The position numbers and the translations under genes are program-made. Shown piece after piece: positions 7,282 through 14,290 of a DNA stretch of 22,840 nucleotides. The notes beneath the pieces are model-generated. The model searched no databases. It worked only from the letters and a program-made list of their open reading frames with translations, and had not been told where the DNA came from. The DNA comes from Oribacterium sp. UBA3737 (lineage in GTDB: Bacteria > Bacillota_A > Clostridia > Lachnospirales > Lachnospiraceae): assembly GCA_002371295.1 (NCBI GenBank), contig DFGZ01000051.1, forward strand, positions 1-22,840. Direction: 5' to 3'. Each line of letters starts with the position of its first letter. Within the stretch, counting starts at the first letter, position 1.

Positions 7282-9207
7282 TTACTTATAGCTTGTTATA
7301 AGCCATGCGAAGTCTCTGGCAGGAATGCCCACAGCCACAGCCGGACGGGGCTTGTTGGTAAGCATGTCCTTATAGTCTTCAACTTCATTGATCCATGCTG
7401 TTTCATCCTGATCGGAGAAATTGAACAGTGCAATAAGCTTTTCTCCGTGATGGTATCTGCCTATTCCGAGAATGTGATCATTATAGGTTTCAACTATCCA
7501 GCAGTCTGCTCCGGTTTCGAATACATCGTGTTTTGCACGGAGCTTTTCAAGCTTTCTTATGGCTTTATACAGACGTCCCTGACGTGTTTTGGTGTAGCGG
7601 CGTTTTCCTGCTTCATTCCACTTGAAAGCGCCTCTGTGAAGATATCTTGAATCATCCCATTTTTCCGGTTCACTGTGGTAGCTGTAGTCATTGAGCTGAC
7701 CTATCTCGTCTCCGGAATAAATAATAGGTATTCCGCTCTGGGTGAAAAGGAAGGCATGAAGCATTATATCCAGCTTTATAGCCATATCCAGTTTCTGTGG
7801 ATTGTTTTCGTATTCAGCGGCTTCTATGCCGCATAGTGATGCTGTGGTTCCGCAGAGTCTTGCATCACCGAGGCGGGGATCATCGTTATAAAGCTCTCCA
7901 CGGGAGTCGGATTCGTAATAATTTCCGCTCAGATAGTCATTAAGGAATTTTTTATGTTCTATTTCATGAACTCCGAACTGCTTCAGATAGTTGTAATCAA
8001 GGCCCCATCCGATATCATCATGACATCTCAGATAGTTCAGGAATACATACTGCTTTGGAAGCGCGAAGACCTGTCCAAGCTGATGCTTCATAAGCCGGAC
8101 ATCCTGTGTTGCAACGGTGTGCCATGTGCTTGCCATGGTGGTGACATTGTAAAGCATATGACATTCAGGTTTATCCACCGTTCCGAAGTAAGGAACTACT
8201 TTACTTGGTTCCATAACCACTTCACCGAGAAGAAGGGTTCCGGGACATACTATTTCAGAAGCCATACGCATTATTCGCACAAGAGTATGAACCTCGGGAA
8301 GATTCCTGCAGGTGGTTCCGAGTGACTTCCAGATATACGGAGTGGCATCAAGTCTTATGATATCTATGCCGTGGTTACAAAGATTCAGCATATTGGCGGT
8401 CATGTCGTTGAACACTGTCGGATTAGTGTAGTTAAGATCCCATTGGTATGGATAGAAGGTGGTCATGACTACCTTTTGTGCCTCCTCGCACCAGCTGAAA
8501 TTGCCGGGGGCTGTTGTTGGAAAGACCTGAGGAACGGTTTTTTCAAATTCATTAGGTATGTACCAGTTATCGAAGAAGAAATAACGGTCCTGATACTCCT
8601 TCTCTCCTGCTTTTGCGCGCAGGGCCCACTCGTGGTCCTCTGAGGTGTGGTTCATGACGAAATCCATGCAGACACTCATTCCGTTTCTGTGACACTCTGC
8701 TGTAAGGTCTCTAAGGTCCTCCATGGTACCGAGGTTCGGGTCCACTTTTCTGAAATCAGAAACCGCATAACCACCGTCCGAACGTCCTTTGGGACTTTCG
8801 AGAAGCGGCATAAGGTGAATATAATTGGAACCGGTCTCCTTCAGATAAGATATTTTTTCTTTAACTCCCTTCAGGGTTTTGTTGAAACAGCTGACATACA
8901 TCTGCATGCCAAGCATCTCATTTCCATGATACCAGTCAGGTACCATTTCTCTTGCTTCATCCCATTCTTTAAGATCAGGATCCCGATCTTTGTAATACTG
9001 ATGAAGCATACATAAAAAATAATCAAAGGCCTGATTATCATTGTGATAAAGTTCGCTGTAGAGCCATTTAAGTTCGTCGAAGTGGGCGTCCAGTCTGGAT
9101 TTAAATGTCTTGTCCGGTTTGATGTCTTTGAACATGTTGATGATGGTCCTTTTCTTGAATATGATTTCATCGAAGCTGCCTGTGAATGAATATGACATCT
9201 TCTGCAT
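7282..9207 (-). CDS. Amylosucrase-like GH13 enzyme (GH13_4)
   Basis: This 641-residue protein closely follows Neisseria amylosucrase, which transfers glucose from sucrose to an alpha-1,4-glucan and releases fructose. The (beta/alpha)8 catalytic residues are nucleophile Asp287 in IIRLDATPYIWK, acid/base Glu329 in LLLGEVVMEP, and His396-Asp397 in RCHDDIGW. These are within a few positions of Asp286, Glu328 and Asp393 of the Neisseria enzyme. The N-terminal helical domain (RLDAHFDEL, about 38-46) and the C-terminal beta domain are both present. No signal peptide is seen. Sucrose hydrolase or transglycosylase variants are possible. The ATG at 9207 has no clear ribosome binding site. ATG 9198 or ATG 9138 (AAAGGA upstream) are alternatives. 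The divergent neighbour is a fructokinase, a fitting partner for released fructose. Confidence 0.9.
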   Translation of the reverse strand: MQKMSYSFTGSFDEIIFKKRTIINMFKDIKPDKTFKSRLDAHFDELKWLYSELYHNDNQAFDYFLCMLHQYYKDRDPDLKEWDEAREMVPDWYHGNEMLGMQMYVSCFNKTLKGVKEKISYLKETGSNYIHLMPLLESPKGRSDGGYAVSDFRKVDPNLGTMEDLRDLTAECHRNGMSVCMDFVMNHTSEDHEWALRAKAGEKEYQDRYFFFDNWYIPNEFEKTVPQVFPTTAPGNFSWCEEAQKVVMTTFYPYQWDLNYTNPTVFNDMTANMLNLCNHGIDIIRLDATPYIWKSLGTTCRNLPEVHTLVRIMRMASEIVCPGTLLLGEVVMEPSKVVPYFGTVDKPECHMLYNVTTMASTWHTVATQDVRLMKHQLGQVFALPKQYVFLNYLRCHDDIGWGLDYNYLKQFGVHEIEHKKFLNDYLSGNYYESDSRGELYNDDPRLGDARLCGTTASLCGIEAAEYENNPQKLDMAIKLDIMLHAFLFTQSGIPIIYSGDEIGQLNDYSYHSEPEKWDDSRYLHRGAFKWNEAGKRRYTKTRQGRLYKAIRKLEKLRAKHDVFETGADCWIVETYNDHILGIGRYHHGEKLIALFNFSDQDETAWINEVEDYKDMLTNKPRPAVAVGIPARDFAWLITSYK

Positions 9208-9232
9208 AAAAATTTAAAATGCTGTTACTTTG

Positions 9233-9261
9233 ATTATAAGAAAATATTTTCACTCCATCAA
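9233..9261 (-). promoter_or_regulatory. Promoter of the amylosucrase-like gene
   Basis: On the minus strand TTGATG (9256-9261), 17 bases, TATAAT (9233-9238). The expected start is around 9225, leaving a leader of under 20 bases to the ATG at 9207. That leader contains no Shine-Dalgarno sequence. Confidence 0.65.
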
Positions 9262-9408
9262 TCCAAGTAAGTGGTATTATTGACGAAAAATAGCATGTTT
9301 TTTTATGGATAATGTCAGTTAAGTGGTTTACGTGCCTTAGGAAATGAGGATTTTTTTAGATAATTTATTTGTTATGGATTAAATATGTGAGATTGATTTT
9401 CTTTCGGA

Positions 9409-9436
9409 TTGATTTTTCATTTTTGCTCTTTATAAT
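9409..9436 (+). promoter_or_regulatory. Promoter of the fructokinase gene
   Basis: On the plus strand TTGATT (9409-9414), 16 bases, TATAAT (9431-9436), giving a leader of about 45 bases. Short arms ACGAA and TTCGT lie between the -10 and the gene and could belong to an operator, but the symmetry is weak. The 281-base divergent region otherwise shows no convincing LacI-type palindrome. Confidence 0.6.
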
Positions 9437-9488
9437 CGAATGTAACGAATTATGCTTTCGTAATTATAAACATTGAGAGGTAAAGCTT

Positions 9489-10367
9489 ATGCTATATGGA
9501 GCATTGGAGGCAGGCGGTACAAAGATGGTTTGTGCTGTCGGAGATGAAAACGGAAAAATCATTGAACAGACATCTATTCCTACTGTTTCGCCGGAGGAAA
9601 CCATTCCTGAAATCATAGACTGGTTCAGGGATAAAAAAATAGAAGCCCTCGGAATTGCGGCATTCGGACCTATAGATCTTAATCGAAGCTCAGAGACCTA
9701 TGGCAGCTTCACGACCACACCGAAATTAAAATGGGCAAATTACAATATAGTAAAAGCCATGAAGGAAGCATTGGGAGTACCTGTCGGTTTTGATACAGAC
9801 GTAAACGGTTCCTTACTTGGTGAGATAACCTACGGACAGGCCAGGGGTCTTACAGATGCTGTGTACATCACCATCGGCACAGGAATCGGAGGTGGCATCA
9901 TGTCCAACGGAAAACTGGTTCATGGAATGCTTCATCCGGAACTTGGACATATGAAGATGGTTCCTTTCGCAGGAGACACATATAAGGGACATTGCCCATT
10001 CCACGGTACATGCCTTGAAGGACTTGCTGCCGGACCTGCCATCGAGGAACGCTTCGGCAAAAAGGGAATTGAACTTAAGGACGATGAAAGGGTTTGGGAT
10101 ATGGAGGCATATTACATAGCTCAGGCTCTTGTGAATATCATCCTTGTCATGAGTCCTCAGATGATCATTCTCGGAGGCGGTGTTATGCATCAGACACAGC
10201 TCTTCCCTCTTATCAGAAAGAAGACTGCGGAAATGCTTAACGGATATATCAAGACTTCACAAATAGCCGATATGGATCACTATATCGTTCCTGCATCTCT
10301 GAATGACGATCAGGGAATCATGGGCTGCATAAAGCTTGCCATAGATGAAAAAGCACTGGAAGGCTGA
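9489..10367 (+). CDS. scrK: ROK-family fructokinase
   Basis: This 292-residue cytoplasmic sugar kinase matches the fructokinase group of the ROK family, making fructose 6-phosphate from ATP and fructose. It has the N-terminal ATP loop LEAGGTK, the catalytic base Asp104 in DTDVNGS, the second phosphate loop GTGIGGG, and the ROK zinc site with His154, Cys169, His172 and Cys175 in GHCPFHGTCLEG. The HPELGHM substrate motif is intact. There is no DNA-binding domain, so it is a kinase and not a ROK repressor. GAGAGG lies upstream of the ATG. It is divergent from the amylosucrase-like gene, which should release fructose, so the two probably form one sucrose pathway. Confidence 0.94.
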   Translation: MLYGALEAGGTKMVCAVGDENGKIIEQTSIPTVSPEETIPEIIDWFRDKKIEALGIAAFGPIDLNRSSETYGSFTTTPKLKWANYNIVKAMKEALGVPVGFDTDVNGSLLGEITYGQARGLTDAVYITIGTGIGGGIMSNGKLVHGMLHPELGHMKMVPFAGDTYKGHCPFHGTCLEGLAAGPAIEERFGKKGIELKDDERVWDMEAYYIAQALVNIILVMSPQMIILGGGVMHQTQLFPLIRKKTAEMLNGYIKTSQIADMDHYIVPASLNDDQGIMGCIKLAIDEKALEG

Positions 10368-10443
10368 GATATATATTTGATAAATATTCGATGATTTTTT
10401 CGTGGCAAGAAGCTTTGTATTTTATATTTCCGCGTAAAAAAAC

Positions 10444-10479
10444 GGTAGTGTGTCGTTTATGACATACTACCATTTTTTT
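10444..10479. terminator. Bidirectional terminator between scrK and the CLC gene
   Basis: The stem GGTAGTGTGTC/GACATACTACC (10444-10454 with 10461-10471, one G-U pair) is flanked by A7 on the left and T7 (10473-10479) on the right. It therefore works as an intrinsic terminator for scrK on the plus strand and for the converging CLC gene on the minus strand. Confidence 0.9.
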
Positions 10480-10570
10480 CGCGATAAGGCTGTCACGCGG
10501 GCATCGTGCTTGCACGGATGCACATGGGACCGAAACGTGGAATCGAGCAGGGGGCTCTCCCCTGCTCGTT
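10480..10570. other. GC-rich structured intergenic element
   Basis: This roughly 90-base stretch is clearly richer in G and C than its AT-rich surroundings. It contains a perfect 10-base stem CGAGCAGGGG/CCCCTGCTCG with a 5-base loop that ends near the CLC stop codon. It also holds an imperfect stem around GCATCGTGC/GCACGGATGC and paired CGCG ends. It encodes no credible protein. It lies in the 3' untranslated region of the CLC transcript, between the stop codon and the terminator. Confidence 0.5.
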
Positions 10571-11842
10571 TTAGTGTGCATTTCTGTTGATTACTTCCGG
10601 TTCGTATTTGTTGAATCGTATCTTCTGTGAACCATACAGGCTGTAGTTTCCGGAGAAAAGATAAGTGACTGCCACTCCGAGAAGAACATATGAGGATAAT
10701 TCAAATCCGAACAGTTCGAAGCCTATAAGTATCGATGCAACAGGACAGTTCGTTACACCGCAGAAAACGAATACAGCTCCCAAAGCAGCTCCCATGGAGG
10801 GTGAATAATTACATAATCCGGCCAAAGCATGACCGAAGGTGGCACCTATAAATAAAGAGGGAACGATCTCACCGCCCTGGAAACCACCGGATAAGGTTAT
10901 GGCTGTAAATATGATCTTTAAAAGAAAAGCGTAAGCTGCTATCTGGTATTTCGGGTCGTTAATGCAGGATGCTATCACATCAGAGCCGGCTCCGTTATAG
11001 GTCTGTGAACCTACGATCAGAGTCAGTCCTATAACGATGGCTCCACAGACTACTGCACGGATATATGAATTTTTAAATACTGTCTTTGCGAATTTTTTCG
11101 TTTCATGAAGGGTCGAGCAGAAAAGAATGGCAACAAAGGAACAGAGAATGGCAAAGCCTATGGTGAAGAGTCCTGATTTCCAAGTGAATTCATTAACCAC
11201 TGACAGCTTCATGGCACTCTCGGCTCCCGGATTTATAATTTCCGCAACAAAATGAGCAGTGAGAGCTGCTATGGCGCAGGGAGCCAGTGCGGAATAATAC
11301 ATGATTCCTACGGTGCTCATCTCTATAGGCATGATGGTGGCTGCAAGAGGAGTTCCGAAAAGTGCCGAGAAAGAAGCACTCATGCCGCACATTATGGTAC
11401 GTCGATGATCCTTTTCAGAGAAGCCGAGAACATGTCCGAGGGAATTGCCCAAAGAACCGCCCACCTGAAGGGCAGCTCCTTCGCGGCCCGCGGAACCACC
11501 GAAAAGATGGGTGACAACAGTTGAAACTATGATAAGAGGAGTCATACGAAGAGGAACCCTCTGTCCGTTATGGATGGCATCAATGACGAGATTGGTACCC
11601 TTTGGAGTACGTGCACCCAGGAGTATGTAGAAAAAAACTATAAAGACACCCGCTAAAGGGAGAAGAAACAGTATAAAAGGATGAGTTGAGCGGAAGGCGG
11701 TTGCCATAGATATGGCCTTTCCGAAGCAGGCGGAAACACTTCCTACTATAACTCCTGCCAGTATACCGAAAAACATCCATTTCAGTGTCAGCAGAAATTT
11801 ACGAAATGTAGAGTATAAGAAATCGTTTTGTTTTAAAGACAT
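10571..11842 (-). CDS. CLC-family anion/proton antiporter, possibly fluoride type
   Basis: This 423-residue membrane protein has about ten or more hydrophobic segments and the CLC core. The gating glutamate is Glu121 in GSAGREGAALQ, replacing the usual GREGP. The first filter motif, normally GSGIP, reads KGTNLVID (81-88), and the third, normally GxFxP, reads GGFQGGEIVP (319-328). These are the kinds of changes I recall from fluoride-exporting CLC-F antiporters (GREGT, GGE-x-TP), but Ala123 and Val327 replace the threonines typical there. I start it at 11842 because GAGGTG lies upstream, whereas the frame extending to 11914 overlaps a terminator. It stands alone with its own terminators. It is either a CLC-F relative or an unusual chloride/proton exchanger. 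Confidence 0.9.
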   Translation of the reverse strand: MSLKQNDFLYSTFRKFLLTLKWMFFGILAGVIVGSVSACFGKAISMATAFRSTHPFILFLLPLAGVFIVFFYILLGARTPKGTNLVIDAIHNGQRVPLRMTPLIIVSTVVTHLFGGSAGREGAALQVGGSLGNSLGHVLGFSEKDHRRTIMCGMSASFSALFGTPLAATIMPIEMSTVGIMYYSALAPCAIAALTAHFVAEIINPGAESAMKLSVVNEFTWKSGLFTIGFAILCSFVAILFCSTLHETKKFAKTVFKNSYIRAVVCGAIVIGLTLIVGSQTYNGAGSDVIASCINDPKYQIAAYAFLLKIIFTAITLSGGFQGGEIVPSLFIGATFGHALAGLCNYSPSMGAALGAVFVFCGVTNCPVASILIGFELFGFELSSYVLLGVAVTYLFSGNYSLYGSQKIRFNKYEPEVINRNAH

Positions 11843-11866
11843 ATGTACATTCACCTCTCTATATCG

Positions 11867-11899
11867 AAAAATCAGGAGCCGAGTTTTATTCCCGGCTCC
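11867..11899 (-). terminator. Terminator of the Tim44-like/zinc-ribbon gene
   Basis: Minus-strand stem GGAGCCG/CGGCTCC (11893-11899 with 11875-11881, 11-base loop) is followed by TGATTTTT. It separates the 11931-12857 gene from the CLC gene. The tail is short, so some readthrough into the CLC gene is possible. Confidence 0.7.
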
Positions 11900-11930
11900 A
11901 TTTCTGTAAGTCATGTAAGAAACCTGACAT

Positions 11931-12857
11931 TTATCTGGTCTCTTGTGAAATACCCTTGATGCTCTTGATAGCCCAGTCTTCGTTCACAACTGTCACTACA
12001 GAACCGCAGTATGGACACTTCGCTGTCTGGTTAATGTCAAGAGGCGCACCGCAGTGTGGACATACAACAGAGCTGAGTCCCTTGTTTGTCTTAGTGATCA
12101 CGCCGCTCTTTCTGCAAAGATCATACTCGTAAGTCATGAACTTCTCTCTGGTCTTGCTTCCTGATACAAGAGCTCCGGTCTTGTCATCAAGAGTATAGTC
12201 TACAATACGGGTACTGAGAATGGCTATGATGTGATCCATATCGTTCTCCTGGTAGAAGCTTACAGGCTCTGAACTGAGTACAGCTATTCTCTCTACATAG
12301 TTGGTCTGATTTCTGTTCTTCATTGCATTGAGCTGGCGATCCATCTGACCATAGAAATCATCGGTAAGGTATGGACGTACAGGTGCGAGATCCTTGTCCT
12401 GCCATGCGTTCTGCAGCTTCACATAAACATTGGAAAGCTTGGCTGCAAGCTCGGCTGAATCGAATCCCGGATCGATGCTTGTATATTCTGAAATTGGCCT
12501 TCCTTTGCTTCGAGCTGTATTGTTCACAGGCTGGTTTGAAGGGGCAGTCGTTATCCGTTTTGAGTTTCCGCGGTTAATAATGAAAACAAACGCCAGGATA
12601 AGAACTATCAATGGTAAGAGAATATCCCAGAAGAAGCTGTCACCTGAGCTGTCACCGGATCCACTGTAGTAAGAACTGTAGCCGCTGTCGTAGCTTGAGC
12701 TGCTGCTCCAATCTGAATCACTGCTCCAGCTGCTTGAGCCGTAATCCGAATCTCCGGAATAACTTCCAAAGTCCGCAAACCCCTTTAAGGTAAATGCAGA
12801 AATCACAAAACAAAGTGCCAGGATCATCAATAGTTTAAATCTGGATTTTTTCTTCAT
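11931..12857 (-). CDS. Tim44-like domain membrane protein with C-terminal zinc ribbon
   Basis: I do not know a function for this 308-residue protein. It starts with a signal-peptide or anchor-like segment (about 8-26) after a KKK cluster, then a Ser/Tyr/Asp-rich low-complexity stretch (about 31-74), then a transmembrane helix (about 75-96). After that comes a soluble domain (about 130-250) resembling the bacterial Tim44-like/NTF2 fold, with FDSAELAAKLSNVYVKLQNAW and YLTDDFYGQMDRQLN. The end has a zinc ribbon with Cys266, Cys269, Cys281 and Cys284. The upstream frame reaches 13004, but AGGAG precedes the ATG at 12857. Topology (a low-complexity loop outside, the Tim44-like domain and zinc ribbon inside) is inference. 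It is divergent from the radical SAM gene. Confidence 0.8.
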   Translation of the reverse strand: MKKKSRFKLLMILALCFVISAFTLKGFADFGSYSGDSDYGSSSWSSDSDWSSSSSYDSGYSSYYSGSGDSSGDSFFWDILLPLIVLILAFVFIINRGNSKRITTAPSNQPVNNTARSKGRPISEYTSIDPGFDSAELAAKLSNVYVKLQNAWQDKDLAPVRPYLTDDFYGQMDRQLNAMKNRNQTNYVERIAVLSSEPVSFYQENDMDHIIAILSTRIVDYTLDDKTGALVSGSKTREKFMTYEYDLCRKSGVITKTNKGLSSVVCPHCGAPLDINQTAKCPYCGSVVTVVNEDWAIKSIKGISQETR

Positions 12858-12998
12858 GCTAAAACTCCTATTGTGAATTTGTGTCAAAAAATGATTAAGG
12901 ATCCATATCCCGAAATGAGTCCCGTCGGCTTTTGACATATTTATCTTTATATATTCTACCAATTTTATTTTTAACATGAAATGCTTATAATCAGTAAT

Positions 12999-13895
12999 AT
13001 GCATTATTTATCCTTATCAGAATATTTAAAAAGAATTTACGGACAGAAGGTCTATAAGATATCACTCCAGTCAGGATGTTCCTGTCCCAACAGAGACGGA
13101 ACCATCTCCAGAGGAGGCTGCAGTTTTTGCTCGGAGGGTGGTTCCGGTGATTTTGCCGCTCCTCTTCTTCCGATAAGTGAGCAGATTGATATAGGCATAA
13201 AAAAAGTTGAAGCCAAGCTCCCAAAGGATACAGACCATAAATTTATCGCTTATTTCCAGTCCTATACCAATACTTATGGAGATACACAGTATCTTACAGG
13301 CTTATTTGAAGAAGCCCTTCGTGATCCGAGAGTCCTTATACTATCCATAGGGACGAGACCTGATTGTTTAAGTGATGAAATGATTTCAGAGTTAAGGGGT
13401 CTTCAGGACAGATACGGAAAAAAGGTATGGATCGAGCTGGGACTTCAGTCAGTTCATGATGAGACAGCAAAACGTATAAACAGAGGATATCCCCTTTCTG
13501 TATTTGACGACTCCTACAGTAGGCTTAAGAAAGCAGGTCTGTCCGTCATCGTTCATGTCATCATAGGATTTCCATGGGAAGAAGAAAAGGATATTCTCGC
13601 CACCATAAAGTATCTTTCGGGATTACAGCCGGTGCTTGACGGTATCAAGCTCCAGCTTCTTCATATTCTTAAGGGAACGAGGCTTGGTGAAGTATATGAA
13701 AAGGAGCCTTTTCATGTACTGAGCCTTGAAGAGTACTGCTCTATTCTTGTCAAATGCCTGAAGCTTCTGCCGGAAGAAACTGTGGTGCACAGAATAACCG
13801 GAGACGGGCCGAAGAAAATCCTCATAGCGCCATTATGGTCAGGGGATAAAAAACGTGTTCTGAACACCATACAAAAGGCCATAAAAGAAGCCTGA
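12999..13895 (+). CDS. TIGR01212-type radical SAM protein (YhcC family)
   Basis: This 298-residue cytoplasmic iron-sulfur enzyme belongs to the YhcC/TIGR01212 radical SAM family, related to Elp3-like enzymes. Its substrate is not established to my knowledge. The cluster-binding cysteines have the family's long spacing: Cys29 in CPNRDGT, then Cys41 and Cys44 in GGCSFC. The FIAYFQSYTNTY, IGTRPDCL, WIELGLQS and VIVHVIIGFPWE blocks follow the family order through the SAM barrel. Family proteins begin close to the LSLSEYLKRIYG motif, so I start at the ATG at 12999. ATG 12981 is also open. Neither has a Shine-Dalgarno sequence, and a TATAAT at 12986-12991 would start transcription almost at 12999. 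Confidence 0.92.
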   Translation: MHYLSLSEYLKRIYGQKVYKISLQSGCSCPNRDGTISRGGCSFCSEGGSGDFAAPLLPISEQIDIGIKKVEAKLPKDTDHKFIAYFQSYTNTYGDTQYLTGLFEEALRDPRVLILSIGTRPDCLSDEMISELRGLQDRYGKKVWIELGLQSVHDETAKRINRGYPLSVFDDSYSRLKKAGLSVIVHVIIGFPWEEEKDILATIKYLSGLQPVLDGIKLQLLHILKGTRLGEVYEKEPFHVLSLEEYCSILVKCLKLLPEETVVHRITGDGPKKILIAPLWSGDKKRVLNTIQKAIKEA

Positions 13896-14290
13896 GTGAA
13901 TTCCGGTTTTATACTCTCCTTTTGTATTTTCTTCAGAATTCTGTTTAACTGGTTTACCTTTATTTTCCTTATTTTTCAGGGGGTTCCGGTGTTTTCATTA
14001 CAGATTTTATTAATATATATTATAGTCTCATCTTATATCGCATACGTCTGATATACATATATCTGTCATTATATAGAAGTCTGTTGCCTGACTTGCCATA
14101 TTTACTTTAAAATAGGCTTGGTATCTTAAATAGGGTGTTTAGATTATGGATTTTTATATGTTAGGGTCATATTTAGGTCGTAATCTTCTGTCTCATGGAA
14201 GAGACGGTACAGAACATATCTGTTTACAGATATGGCATCATGGTCAAAAAATGAGGGTGTGACCGGATGTTTTAGGGGAAGGATAGTTAT
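13896..14290 (+). other. Intergenic region upstream of the EAL gene
   Basis: This 395-base AT-rich stretch separates two plus-strand genes. I see no clear terminator for the radical SAM gene. A weak promoter candidate is TTGCCT, 18 bases, TAAAAT around 14087-14116. A perfect 20-base dyad lies at 14215-14234. A 38-codon open frame (14146-14262) with a poor ribosome binding site also fits here but is not convincing. No cyclic-di-GMP riboswitch core is recognisable. Confidence 0.35.
14215..14234. promoter_or_regulatory. Perfect dyad operator candidate upstream of the EAL gene
   Basis: The arms CATATCTGT and ACAGATATG (9 bases each, 2-base centre) form a perfect inverted repeat centred about 66 bases upstream of the EAL start codon. 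A further half-site ATATCTGT occurs at 14059-14066. This is typical of a dimeric regulator site, or it could form a small hairpin in the leader RNA. Confidence 0.5.

Noticed and set aside
9489..10367. ROK-family transcriptional repressor instead of a kinase
   Set aside because: The protein starts directly at the ATP loop, has no helix-turn-helix domain and carries the full kinase and zinc motifs.
10318..10581. 87-codon minus-strand frame over the scrK end and the terminator
   Set aside because: It crosses a bidirectional terminator and the GC-rich element, overlaps two real genes and has no ribosome binding site.
11843..11930. Fluoride riboswitch upstream of the CLC gene
   Set aside because: The short region contains the neighbour's terminator hairpin and the ribosome binding site. 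None of the conserved core segments is recognisable.
13896..14290. Cyclic-di-GMP riboswitch upstream of the EAL gene
   Set aside because: I looked for the GEMM-I core and tetraloop-receptor segments and found none.
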